Assembly (NCBI GenBank): GCA_018062785.1 | Contig: JAGORO010000001.1 | Coordinates: 33,699-97,698, forward strand | Direction of reading: 5' to 3' | Length of the DNA: 64,000 nucleotides | Origin: Candidatus Saccharimonadota bacterium | GTDB taxonomy: Bacteria > Patescibacteriota > Saccharimonadia > Saccharimonadales > UBA4665 | Shown: positions 44,881-52,854 of the stretch, piece after piece | Numbering within the stretch: position 1 is the first letter of the stretch | Layout: every line of letters begins with the position of its first letter | Program-made: the position numbers and the translations under genes | Notes under the pieces: generated by a model | The model's input: the letters and a program-made list of their open reading frames with translations, nothing else | Told to the model about the DNA's origin: nothing | The model's database searches: none

Positions 44881-45224
44881 AGTAACTCGTCTAGAACGGC
44901 GGTAACGGTGTACTCGTCGCCGCTCACCTCGACCGCACCGAGCGAATATTCACCCCTAAAGCCATTGGCCTGTACCCACGCATTAGCCGCACGTTGCATT
45001 TGGTTGAATTTAGCCGGAGTAATATAGTCTAGCCCACTGCCTTGCCAACTTGAAGAGCGGTATTTAACCTCAAAAAATACTAGGGCATCTCCTTTGTTTT
45101 TCGCCACAATGTCTATTTCGGCCATTCTTGATTTCCAGTTGATGTCCACGATAGTATAGTCGTGCGCCTTCAGATATTCGGCCGCAACCTGTTCGGCGTG
45201 ATGCCCACTAGAATGGTTCGTCAT
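44877..45224 (-). CDS. YraN/UPF0102 family nuclease-like protein
   Basis: 115 aa. The restriction-endonuclease-like core is clear: AAEYLKAHDYTIVDINW, RMAEIDIVAKNKGDALVFFEVKYR (D...E-x-K), typical of UPF0102. Function in the family is poorly defined. TATACC is 8 nt before the ATG. Convergent with pepN, overlapping by 3 nt at the stop codons. Adjacent to rnhB, a common pairing in bacteria. Confidence 0.88.
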   Translation of the reverse strand: MTNHSSGHHAEQVAAEYLKAHDYTIVDINWKSRMAEIDIVAKNKGDALVFFEVKYRSSSWQGSGLDYITPAKFNQMQRAANAWVQANGFRGEYSLGAVEVSGDEYTVTAVLDELL

Positions 45225-45242
45225 ATGTACAGGGTATAGGCT

Positions 45243-45920
45243 TTAGGATACTGGGTCTAGTAGTTTTTTGATGGGAGCATAGGAGTAACGATGTATACCT
45301 CGTATCGGCCCGAGCTTAGCAAGTGCTGCCACGTGAGCCGCTGTGCCATACCCAACATGTTTTTCGAAACCATAGCCTGGGTAACTTTCGGCTAGTTCCG
45401 TCATATATGCATCGCGCTCTACTTTTGCCAAAATACTCGCCGCACTCACCTCCGCATATATAGCATCCGCCCCTACCACCGCCCTCACTCTTGGTGAAAG
45501 GTTAGACCTCACACCATCCACGATATTTTCTCTCTGTTGCAAAGTACCCTTTGCGGATGGTGTGAGGTCTAACCTTTCACCATTTCGGTTGAGGAAGTAG
45601 TTTATGTTGCCATCAATGATGATGTCATCGTAGTCTGTCGTAACTTTATTGAGTTGCTGGATAGCCTGTAGCATAGCCGTTTGCACGGCCTTACTAAGCC
45701 CCATTTTATCGACTTCATCCGCATTAACCCAACCGACACCGTAGGCTTTCGCTTCATATTTAATTTTTTCGGCTAGGACCTCGCGTCTTTTTTTACTCAA
45801 CTTCTTACTATCTCGCAGCCCTTCGATTGGCTTATCGAGTAGTACGGCTGATGCGACAAGCGGCCCAGCCCAGCAGCCGCGCCCCACCTCGTCTATCCCG
45901 ACTACTGCGTTCGCTGCCAT
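45243..45920 (-). CDS. rnhB: Ribonuclease HII with an in-frame palindromic insertion
   Basis: Removes ribonucleotides from DNA and RNA primers. 225 aa against ~195-200 for most. Catalytic residues lie in VVGIDEVGRGCWAGPL, the DGN strand in IIIDGNINYF, and the last carboxylates in VVGADAIYAEVSAASILAKV. Between the DGN strand and VVGAD sits a 30-residue insert starting GERLDLTPSAKG and ending VRSNLSP, encoded by an inverted repeat (45492-45581). The insert lies in a surface loop, so the enzyme is probably still active. It overlaps the upstream gene by 19 nt. Confidence 0.95.
   Translation of the reverse strand: MAANAVVGIDEVGRGCWAGPLVASAVLLDKPIEGLRDSKKLSKKRREVLAEKIKYEAKAYGVGWVNADEVDKMGLSKAVQTAMLQAIQQLNKVTTDYDDIIIDGNINYFLNRNGERLDLTPSAKGTLQQRENIVDGVRSNLSPRVRAVVGADAIYAEVSAASILAKVERDAYMTELAESYPGYGFEKHVGYGTAAHVAALAKLGPIRGIHRYSYAPIKKLLDPVS
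45492..45581. repeat. Palindromic element inserted in rnhB coding sequence
   Basis: Two 27-bp arms, 45493-45519 and 45555-45581, are perfect reverse complements with a 35-nt centre. Each arm is also a partial palindrome (GGTG...CACC). The element is exactly 90 nt (30 codons) and leaves the frame open. A unit of it recurs in gatD at 27394-27416 with one mismatch. Confidence 0.92.
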
Positions 45921-46345
45921 GCTTTGTATGCTCCGTAGAATATGAGGGCGCCGAGGGTATTAGCAAGGAGGTCCCACGATGTATCGGTAATACCGAAAGA
46001 CATACGCCCGAGCTCGAATAGGAAAATCTCGAACAACTCATTGACGACACCGAGCATGCAAACGAGCGCAAACAGACTAAGCGGCTCGAGCCAGCGTGAT
46101 GAAAACTTGGGCCGTATGGCCTTGAGTAAGTATAGCCACAAAAATCCGCAAAATATTCCACCGCCAACAAAATGCGTTGTAAATGACGTGTCTCGGCCAT
46201 GAATTTCGGGAGATGGCAAAAACCACGATACAAAAAACAGTACGCAGGCTAGCAGTAACCAACCTTTGTGCTTTGACGCGCCAAGGAGTTTTGGAAGCCC
46301 AAAATACAAAAATATCGGCACACCAATGGAAATGAGGTAGAACAT
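45902..46345 (-). CDS. VanZ-like small membrane protein
   Basis: 147 aa with four predicted helices (LISIGVPIFLYFGLPKLL, WLLLACVLFFVSWFL, FVGGGIFCGFLWLYLL, LSLFALVCMLGVVNELFEIF). The end NELFEIFLFELGR ... DTSWDLLANTLGALIFY resembles VanZ/DUF2238 proteins, which share E...D...D-x3-N-x2-G. Function unknown. TATACT lies 8 nt upstream of the ATG. Overlaps rnhB. Confidence 0.8.
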   Translation of the reverse strand: MFYLISIGVPIFLYFGLPKLLGASKHKGWLLLACVLFFVSWFLPSPEIHGRDTSFTTHFVGGGIFCGFLWLYLLKAIRPKFSSRWLEPLSLFALVCMLGVVNELFEIFLFELGRMSFGITDTSWDLLANTLGALIFYGAYKAWQRTQ

Positions 46346-46368
46346 TGCCCTTTAGTATAGCCTAAAAA

Positions 46369-46400
46369 TGAAAAACCTCTCGCCCTACTAGGACGAGAGG
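46369..46400 (-). terminator. rpsP terminator
   Basis: CCTCTCGTCC/GGGCGAGAGG hairpin, 5-nt loop, then a T-rich tract on the minus strand, ~20 nt after the rpsP stop. Confidence 0.9.
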
Positions 46401-46419
46401 CTAGTTTGGATGACAAAAG

Positions 46420-46854
46420 TTATTCTTCGGTCTTCTCTTCTGCGACGTCTGCCTGAGAAGCTTCGGCTCCAGAAGTCTCGGTGGCCTCTGCTGGAGCGGT
46501 CTCTTCGACAGCTTCTTCCTTTGGTTCTTCTTTGGGTTCCTCGGGCTGGTTGCGTCGTAGCTTCTCTGGGTTGCGGATTTTGCCTTCTTGTTTGGCCGGC
46601 AAGTTCACCCACTTTGGTAGCTTAATGCCATTTTTTTTGAGCAATATAGCGACGCGCTCGCTTGGCTGTGCGCCGTGGTCGAGGTAGTGCTGTGCGCGCT
46701 CCTTTTCGACCTTGAGCTCTTTGGTATGAGGATTGTACGTACCGAGCAAAGCGACTACTTTGCCACTGGTAGGGGTCCGGCGGCTGTCTTGTACGACAAC
46801 GCGGAATTGTGCGTGGCCCTTACGGCCAGTTCGCTGCAAACGAATAACAAGCAT
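46420..46854 (-). CDS. rpsP: 30S ribosomal protein S16 with long acidic tail
   Basis: The first ~85 residues are standard S16 (MLVIRLQRTGRKGHAQFRVV ... GAQPSERVAILLKKNGI). The total is 144 aa because of a ~50-residue Glu/Ala/Pro-rich tail (EEPKEEPKEEAVEETAPAEA). The tail is probably disordered and solvent-exposed. L19 in this window carries a similar low-complexity tail. Last gene of the rpmF-nusB-NUDIX-rnc-rpsP cluster. Confidence 0.96.
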   Translation of the reverse strand: MLVIRLQRTGRKGHAQFRVVVQDSRRTPTSGKVVALLGTYNPHTKELKVEKERAQHYLDHGAQPSERVAILLKKNGIKLPKWVNLPAKQEGKIRNPEKLRRNQPEEPKEEPKEEAVEETAPAEATETSGAEASQADVAEEKTEE

Positions 46855-46915
46855 TGTTTGTAACTCCCTTAAAATTTATATCAAGGTCTAGAATACCAGA
46901 TACCGACCCCTGTTG

Positions 46916-47608
46916 TCAAGAATACTTCTGGAGGGCGGTTTGGGCGGCGGAGACTTGGGCGGTTTGCTTGCTCGGACCGGTGCCTTGGCCAATTTTCTTT
47001 TCGCCCACGAATACACCGACTGTAAAGATCTTCTCATGGTCAGGGCCTTCCTCACTGAGCACTCGGTAGGTAGGCGTCACGCCATCGCTACTCTGGACTT
47101 GCTCTTGCAACTTCGACTTAGGGTCCATCCAAGAGCCTGTTTCGAGAATCTTATCGAAAGTACTGAGGATGTTTTTTTCGATAAATGCCTTCGCCGCATC
47201 ATAGCCCTTATCGAGATACAGTGCGCCGAGCACAGCCTCAAAGGTATTGGCAAGTATCTGTGCCCTAGCGCGGTCTGTGCCTCGTTTTTCACCACGGCTC
47301 AGCCGCAGTAGGCCTTCATAGCCCAGACGGGCCGCGGCCGCACCTATACTCTCGGTACGGACTAAGCTACTGCGCCAGTTGGTCAGGATGCCTTCTGGTT
47401 CGCCAAAGTTTGCATACAAATGCTCGGTGACTACCAGCTCCAAAACCGCATCACCCAAAAACTCTAAGCGTTCATTGTGCTCGCTGGCCGATTTTTTGTG
47501 CTCGTTCAGATACGATCGGTGCGTAAACGCCGTAATAAGCAGCTCGAGGTTCGCAAACTCCGTGCCAAGAATATTCTTGGCAAAATCCTGATATTTTCCT
47601 ATATCCAT
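46916..47608 (-). CDS. rnc: Ribonuclease III
   Basis: 230 aa. Catalytic signature ERLEFLGDAVLELVV, second acidic site in TFEAVLGALYLDKG, and C-terminal double-stranded RNA-binding domain (DPKSKLQEQVQ ... GQGTGPSKQTAQVSAAQTAL). Processes rRNA and double-stranded RNA. No Shine-Dalgarno before the ATG. The 80-nt spacer upstream folds into a long hairpin that could be its own substrate. Confidence 0.97.
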   Translation of the reverse strand: MDIGKYQDFAKNILGTEFANLELLITAFTHRSYLNEHKKSASEHNERLEFLGDAVLELVVTEHLYANFGEPEGILTNWRSSLVRTESIGAAAARLGYEGLLRLSRGEKRGTDRARAQILANTFEAVLGALYLDKGYDAAKAFIEKNILSTFDKILETGSWMDPKSKLQEQVQSSDGVTPTYRVLSEEGPDHEKIFTVGVFVGEKKIGQGTGPSKQTAQVSAAQTALQKYS

Positions 47609-47617
47609 ATATTTAGA

Positions 47618-47690
47618 GGTTGGATATTAGATGGTAGACGTTGGGGTCGTAAAAATCTAGCAGCCAACGTCTATTGTCCAATGTCCAATC
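47618..47690 (-). promoter_or_regulatory. 27-bp hairpin in the rnc leader
   Basis: Arms 47618-47644 and 47664-47690 pair at 26 of 27 positions if G-U pairs are allowed, with a 19-nt loop. The arm nearest NUDIX overlaps that gene's stop codon; the other ends 9 nt before the rnc ATG. This is long enough to be a double-stranded substrate for RNase III. Confidence 0.75.
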
Positions 47691-48210
47691 ATACCTTTCC
47701 TTCTCTTATTTTCTTCATGCCAAGCAGCATCAGCTTGCCGATATCTTCGTAAGCAATGGCATCGATAGCTTCGTGCGCAGGCAGCCACTGAATATCACTC
47801 AGCCAATCCTCTGGATGAAGACGGTTAGTATTACCCAAGCCTTCTACCAAGTAAATGTGCATCGTCATCAACACCAGTGTATGGTTTCGACGGTAGCGAA
47901 AGTTCACCTTGCCGAGCCAACTCTGGACCTGCATTTCCTGTAAACCCGTCTCCTCGCGAATCTCACGCGCGGCCGTTTCCTTGGGCTCTTCACCTTCTTC
48001 GACGTGACCCTTTGGAATGGTCCAGCGATTTTTGGCATCCTTAATGAGCAGCACTTCTACCTTACCCTCTGGGGTCTTGCGGTAGACCATGCCACCAGAA
48101 GTAATCTCGTGCACAACCTCCTCGATACTTGGGCGTCGCGTTACAAACTTGCGCAAGCCTTCAATTGGCTTTGGATAGTGATGCTTTTTTGGCTTCTCTT
48201 TATCGGCCAT
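47689..48210 (-). CDS. NUDIX hydrolase
   Basis: 173 aa. Complete Nudix box: GHVEEGEEPKETAAREIREE followed by TGL. A basic N-terminal extension (KEKPKKHHYPKPIEGLRKFV) precedes the domain. It resembles the (di)nucleoside polyphosphate branch, but the substrate is not predictable. Its ATG shares one base with the nusB stop (TAATG). Confidence 0.92.
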   Translation of the reverse strand: MADKEKPKKHHYPKPIEGLRKFVTRRPSIEEVVHEITSGGMVYRKTPEGKVEVLLIKDAKNRWTIPKGHVEEGEEPKETAAREIREETGLQEMQVQSWLGKVNFRYRRNHTLVLMTMHIYLVEGLGNTNRLHPEDWLSDIQWLPAHEAIDAIAYEDIGKLMLLGMKKIREGKV

Positions 48211-48719
48211 TATTCATCCGAGCTTTTTTGCTCACTTTTCTTCTTAGATTTAGTAGGTTTTTTGGTCTTTTCGGTATCTACTGCCTCTTCGATACCTTGC
48301 TCTTTTTTGAGGGCGGACCCGAGTACGCCATTGATGAATTTACTTGAATTGTCACCACCGAAGGCCTTGGCAAGCTCGACCGCTTCGTTAATCGCAACCT
48401 TGGGTGGTATATCCTTGCTGTAGCGTAGCTCGTATAGACCCATCCGCAAAATAACGCGGTCCATGCGAGCAATTTGGCTTAGCGGCCACTCAGGAGCAAG
48501 CGGTGTCAGATCGACATCGAGCTCGGGGATATGCTTTGCGACACCACGTGTCAGTTCCTCGACAAAAAAAACATCGTCCAGCGTGTCTTGGTAGCGTGTA
48601 ATATTACGCTTGAGTACGCTGGCCATATCAAAAGACTCGTCTCCTGCTTCGGCACGAAAATCCTGCTCATACAGTGTCTGAAGAGCGACGATTCGACCAA
48701 GGTGTCTATTGCTTGCCAT
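48210..48719 (-). CDS. nusB: Transcription antitermination factor NusB
   Basis: 169 aa. Typical beginning [19 protein letters not shown], core LPPKV-type segment [19 protein letters not shown] and [11 protein letters not shown]. The extra C-terminal ~25 residues are Lys/Glu-rich ([18 protein letters not shown]). Part of the boxA antitermination complex for rRNA. Follows rpmF by 44 nt. Confidence 0.95.
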   Translation of the reverse strand: MASNRHLGRIVALQTLYEQDFRAEAGDESFDMASVLKRNITRYQDTLDDVFFVEELTRGVAKHIPELDVDLTPLAPEWPLSQIARMDRVILRMGLYELRYSKDIPPKVAINEAVELAKAFGGDNSSKFINGVLGSALKKEQGIEEAVDTEKTKKPTKSKKKSEQKSSDE

Positions 48720-48763
48720 AACTTGTTAAAGCCTCCGCTAGTGTATGAAAATGTACTGAAAAA

Positions 48764-48925
48764 TTACTGAGCTTTGGTGGCGGTCAGTTTCTTGCCACTC
48801 TCTTTTACAGTCGTAAATGCCTTGACTGGCGATTTCTTATTCACGGCTCGCGCCAACTTCAGTACCAAATGGCTACGGCGTGCACCGGTAGCTCGTGGAC
48901 TGGTTCGTTTCTTTGGTTTACCCAT
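48764..48925 (-). CDS. rpmF: 50S ribosomal protein L32 (zinc-free form)
   Basis: 53 aa. The N-terminal half MGKPKKRTSPRATGARRSH matches L32 (A/GxPKKRTS...RRSH). The C-terminal half, which in most L32 proteins carries a Cys4 zinc ribbon, has no Cys at all here. ATG at 48925 with GGGAG upstream; stop TAA. The position before nusB and rnc also fits. Confidence 0.88.
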   Translation of the reverse strand: MGKPKKRTSPRATGARRSHLVLKLARAVNKKSPVKAFTTVKESGKKLTATKAQ

Positions 48926-48966
48926 AGATGTACTAACTCCCTAGAGTTTGGTTATTATTTACATGC

Positions 48967-48994
48967 ATTATACGCCATTTTAGCTGGTTTTTCA
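48967..48994 (-). promoter_or_regulatory. Promoter of rpmF-nusB-NUDIX-rnc-rpsP
   Basis: TTGAAA (48994-48989), 16-nt spacer, TATAAT (48972-48967); leader ~35 nt. Confidence 0.75.
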
Positions 48995-49002
48995 ACCTAT
49001 AT

Positions 49003-49031
49003 TTGCTTTAAACCTATTTTGAGTGTATAAT
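49003..49031 (+). promoter_or_regulatory. Promoter of the 49039 gene
   Basis: TTGCTT (49003-49008), 17-nt spacer, TATAAT (49026-49031). The ATG follows 7 nt later, so the mRNA is predicted leaderless. The promoter partly overlaps the divergent rpmF promoter region. Confidence 0.75.
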
Positions 49032-49038
49032 ACTCGTT

Positions 49039-49716
49039 ATGTACCGCCGAAATGTCGACGCACTCGCCGTGAACGTTAATGAGATATTTGCACTGGCAGA
49101 ATCCAGCCTTGTGCATACGCGCATACTGGACCCAGTAGACTGTTGTGATATACGCCTATATGATGCCACCGTGGATATGCGAAAACTCACCTATGACGGC
49201 GGCATTAATATTGACAGTATCGAAGATGTCGATGCTGTCGAGGCTAGTCCTGCGAAAAGCAATACAGCTATAGGCGAACTGATTGAAGATATTGCCATAT
49301 ACCAGCAATGCATAGTACATCATCAGAATGGAGGTGATCATCATCAGAATGGAGATGATTCGTTACTCAATGATACCGAGCTACTCGATACTATGCAGCC
49401 AGATTGGTACCGGATATCTCCCGAAGGCGAAAACGAGCTTCACGTAGAGTTAAACCCGCGTGGTATCGTGTCAGCCATACGTACTTGGTTCGATAAGTCG
49501 GACGATTTCAGCGATCCAAATAACCCGCCTATGGGAGTCATTACCGTACGGCATGGAAATATTGACATAGATGGCATATCTTGCGAATACGCTCGCGACA
49601 GCAAGCACGATATTCAAGTAGTCTGGAGTAGTGAGTCACCGTTTCAGGGTAAACTTATGGAACTCCTGAACGTAGTGCGCATCAATCTAGAAGCACTGAC
49701 TCACGCCAACGAATGA
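49039..49716 (+). CDS. Hypothetical protein with tandem HHQNG repeat
   Basis: 225 aa, acidic, soluble, no family recognised. A 21-bp tandem duplication (49318-49338, 49339-49359) encodes HHQNGGD-HHQNGDD. The C-terminal half is beta-rich (NPPMGVITVRHGNIDIDGIS). First of three same-strand small unknown genes (49039, 49769, 50101). Confidence 0.75.
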   Translation: MYRRNVDALAVNVNEIFALAESSLVHTRILDPVDCCDIRLYDATVDMRKLTYDGGINIDSIEDVDAVEASPAKSNTAIGELIEDIAIYQQCIVHHQNGGDHHQNGDDSLLNDTELLDTMQPDWYRISPEGENELHVELNPRGIVSAIRTWFDKSDDFSDPNNPPMGVITVRHGNIDIDGISCEYARDSKHDIQVVWSSESPFQGKLMELLNVVRINLEALTHANE

Positions 49717-49728
49717 TCGCAGCAGTCC

Positions 49729-49758
49729 TTGACTTTTGAGTGTAATTTAGTTTATAAT
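49729..49758 (+). promoter_or_regulatory. Promoter of the 49769 gene pair
   Basis: TTGACT (49729-49734), 18-nt spacer, TATAAT (49753-49758); ATG 10 nt later. Confidence 0.7.
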
Positions 49759-49768
49759 ATATCTATAT

Positions 49769-50104
49769 ATGAGTTCTCCAGAGAATAATCACCCAGTCAA
49801 CGATATCGAAGCACTCGCCGTAGCCGTTTTTGGTGAACTTAACGAAACGCCACTTGCGACCATAACTGAGCTGAAGCGACCAATCGTTGGCGCCAACGCA
49901 GCTTTTGATAGTTTAGTCTCCATCTTTCCAGAAACTTGCTCTGTATACGCACCATCCGACCAACCTGTCACACCAACCGTACGGGTCCGTAAGCCGCAGA
50001 GAGCCGCAGAACCCGATTGGCGTAATCATGCCATAGACTTAACGAATGTTGTCGACATGGTTCGCCGGCTGAGAAATGCAGGAATAAACCCATACGAAAA
50101 ATGA
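49769..50104 (+). CDS. Hypothetical protein
   Basis: 111 aa, no recognised domain. Similar in flavour to the upstream unknown (IEALAVAVFGELNE compared with VDALAVNVNEIFALAE), so the two N-termini may be related. The C-terminus RNHAIDLTNVVDMVRRLRNAG is helical. The stop overlaps the next gene by 4 nt (ATGA). Confidence 0.65.
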   Translation: MSSPENNHPVNDIEALAVAVFGELNETPLATITELKRPIVGANAAFDSLVSIFPETCSVYAPSDQPVTPTVRVRKPQRAAEPDWRNHAIDLTNVVDMVRRLRNAGINPYEK

Positions 50105-50295
50105 CAACGTCTCCAGAAGTCCACAATCCGACACTAGTCAACGCCCTGCTTGATGAAGCTGAGCGAATTACTAAAGCCGCCCGTACTGCTCTAGCGGCGG
50201 CAGAAAGCGATCTCCAAATTGCCAACGAAGGCATAAAATTCGAGCAAGTCATCCGCGGCATCTGCACAGCGACACAAACTTCAAAGCCTCAATAA
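50101..50295 (+). CDS. Small hypothetical protein
   Basis: 64 aa, almost entirely helical (LLDEAERITKAARTALAAAE), possibly a short coiled coil. Its ATG overlaps the previous stop by 4 nt, so the two are translated together; they may form a complex. No homologue is recognised. Confidence 0.6.
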   Translation: MTTSPEVHNPTLVNALLDEAERITKAARTALAAAESDLQIANEGIKFEQVIRGICTATQTSKPQ

Positions 50296-50353
50296 GTCGT
50301 CGCAGCTAAGCAAATAAAACCTTCCTGTCCACTACAAGGCTGGTTTAGAGGCC

Positions 50354-52810
50354 TTAGGATACGACAAAACTAATGAGTTTGTTTGGTACAAAGATGGTTT
50401 TTACTACTTCGTGGTTTGCTAGGTACAGGCTAACTCGCTCGCTTTGTCGAGCCACTGCCTCGACGGTTGATTGGTCGGCGTCGACAGCTACCTCAATCGT
50501 ATCGCGGACTTTGCCATTGATTTGCACGGCGTAGGTGACGGTGTTTGAGGTTAGGAATTTCTCGTCAAACACTGGCCAGATAGCCCCGTGCACTGAATCG
50601 GTATGGCCGAGCAACTCCCATAGTTCTTCGCTGATATGCGGTGCAAATGGAGCCAATAGTTGCGTGATTGATTCAAGCGCGAACTGCCATGCTTCTCGGC
50701 TGGCAAATGCGTCCTCTACTTTGAGCTTATACAGCTCATTCACACATTCCATCAGTGCCGAAACGGCCGTATTAAAGCTCAGGTCATCCAGGCTTGCCGT
50801 GACTCGCTTGATAGCTTTGTGAATTGTTCTGCGGATGGCCTCATCATTACTATCGCTACCCGTAGCTGTATCTTTTACCGCCAAGTAGTCTTGGCACAAG
50901 TTCCAGAACCGCTGCAAGAAACGGTACGTACCGGGAACACCGTTGGTATTCCAGTTAGTATTTTGCTCGTATGGCGCAATGAACATCTCAAACAGTCGTA
51001 CGCTATCAGCACCATAACCTTGCTCGATCAGATCATCTGGGTTAACGACATTACCCTTACTTTTGCTCATCTTCTGGCCATCATGCGCAAGAATGTAGCC
51101 GTTATACACCAGCTTGCCGACTGGTTCGCGGCGCGTTTTTTCAATCAGGCCAAGATCGGCAAAGAAATGGAACCAAAACCGACTATACAGCAGATGTGAA
51201 ACCGCATGGTCGCCTCCGCAGTAGTAATCCACCGGCATCCAGTAATTGGCCTTCTCTGGGCTCCAGGCTTGCTGTGTGTTACGCGGGTCGATGTAGCGCA
51301 AGAAATACCAGCTACTGCAAGCGTAGCCATCCATGGTGTCAGTCTCGCGCTGAGCGGGACCGCCACATGCTGGACAGATGGTATTCACCCAATCTTCAAC
51401 GCCAGCCAATACGCTACCATTGCCGGTCGGCGCAAAACTTTCAACCTTTGGTAGCTTGACAGGAAGTTGATCTTCGGGAACGACAACAGCGCCATCTTTG
51501 GGGCAATGTACGACAGGGATGGGTGCCCCCCAGTAGCGTTGGCGGCTGATTAGCCAGTCGCGCATTTTGTAGTTGGTCTGAGGCCTAGCATGGCCTTTTG
51601 CCTCTAGGTCATTAACAATTTTTTCGCGGGCAAGCTCGCTCTTCATGCCATCATACTCGTCCGAATTCATCATGGTACCTTCGTTGTGCGAGCACTCATC
51701 GTCCGTGGCCTCATTCTGTATGACGCGTACAACCGGCAGGTCGAACTGCTTGGCAAATTCGTGGTCGCGCTCGTCGTGTGCAGGCACGGCCATAATCGCT
51801 CCCGTACCATAGCCGGTCAGTACATAGTCGGCCACCCAAACAGGCACTTTTTGGCCACCGGCCGGATTGACTGCATACGCGCCCGTAAAGACGCCTGTTT
51901 TTTGCTTGTTTTCTTGGCGCTCCAGCTCGGATTTTTTGCTCGCCTCTGTTATATAGGCTTCGATTTCATCTCGTTTGTCATCTGTGGTTATCTGTTGCAC
52001 GAGCTCATGCTCGGGTGCCAGTACCAAAAATGTCGCCCCAAACAATGTATCCGGTCGCGTCGTAAACACGGTGATTTTTTGATCACTATCTTCGAGAGCA
52101 AACTCCACTTCCGCCCCAACGGACTTGCCGATCCAGTTACGCTGCATGGTCTTAATTTTCTCTGGCCAGTCGAGGTCATCAATGCCGTCAAGTAGCGCAT
52201 CGGCGTAGTCTGTAATCTTGAAGAACCACTGCTTGAGCATCCGTTTCGTTACTAGCGGATCATCGCCAACGTCATGTCGCCAACACTTGCCGTTTACAAC
52301 CTGTTCGTTTGCTAGCACCGTCTTGCACTGATCGCACCACCACTGTGCGCGCTCGGCTTGGTAGGCCAAGTCCTTTTTGAACAGCTGCGTAAATATCCAC
52401 TGCGTCCAGCGATAATATTCAGGGTCTGAAGTGTTGATTTCGCGCGACCAATCGTAGCTCATACCGAGCATATTGAGCTGGTGCTTGAAGTTAGCGATGT
52501 TAGTTACGGTCGTTTCCTGTGGAGGTGTGCCGGTCTTGATGGCGTAGTTTTCGGCCGGTAGACCAAAAGTATCCCACCCCATGGTGTGCATAACATTGTA
52601 GCCCTTTTGCCGATGATACTGACTGAGCACATCCGAAATCGTAAAGTTACGCACATGTCCAACGTGCATCGCCGCTCCACTGGGGTACGGGAACATATCG
52701 ATAATGTATTTTTTGGGCTTTGTGTGGTCTATTTCTACCTGAAATGTCTTATCTGCAGCCCATTTTGCTTGCCATTTTGGCTCAATTTCTTTCGGATTGT
52801 ATCGTATCAT
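50354..52810 (-). CDS. leuS: Leucine--tRNA ligase
   Basis: Class I synthetase, 818 aa. HIGH motif in PYPSGAAMHVGHVRNF, KMSKS in GQKMSKSKGNVV, editing domain with TTRPDTLFGATFLVLAPEH, and a zinc-type CDQC ... NGKCWRH segment plus CPACGG, all retained. TATACT is 9 nt before ATG 52810; an in-frame GTG (52816) is only 3 nt from the -10 box and is unlikely. Confidence 0.97.
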   Translation of the reverse strand: MIRYNPKEIEPKWQAKWAADKTFQVEIDHTKPKKYIIDMFPYPSGAAMHVGHVRNFTISDVLSQYHRQKGYNVMHTMGWDTFGLPAENYAIKTGTPPQETTVTNIANFKHQLNMLGMSYDWSREINTSDPEYYRWTQWIFTQLFKKDLAYQAERAQWWCDQCKTVLANEQVVNGKCWRHDVGDDPLVTKRMLKQWFFKITDYADALLDGIDDLDWPEKIKTMQRNWIGKSVGAEVEFALEDSDQKITVFTTRPDTLFGATFLVLAPEHELVQQITTDDKRDEIEAYITEASKKSELERQENKQKTGVFTGAYAVNPAGGQKVPVWVADYVLTGYGTGAIMAVPAHDERDHEFAKQFDLPVVRVIQNEATDDECSHNEGTMMNSDEYDGMKSELAREKIVNDLEAKGHARPQTNYKMRDWLISRQRYWGAPIPVVHCPKDGAVVVPEDQLPVKLPKVESFAPTGNGSVLAGVEDWVNTICPACGGPAQRETDTMDGYACSSWYFLRYIDPRNTQQAWSPEKANYWMPVDYYCGGDHAVSHLLYSRFWFHFFADLGLIEKTRREPVGKLVYNGYILAHDGQKMSKSKGNVVNPDDLIEQGYGADSVRLFEMFIAPYEQNTNWNTNGVPGTYRFLQRFWNLCQDYLAVKDTATGSDSNDEAIRRTIHKAIKRVTASLDDLSFNTAVSALMECVNELYKLKVEDAFASREAWQFALESITQLLAPFAPHISEELWELLGHTDSVHGAIWPVFDEKFLTSNTVTYAVQINGKVRDTIEVAVDADQSTVEAVARQSERVSLYLANHEVVKTIFVPNKLISFVVS

Positions 52811-52854
52811 ATGCACTCTAGTATAACAGAGGTGTGTACCGAATCTGGCTATTC

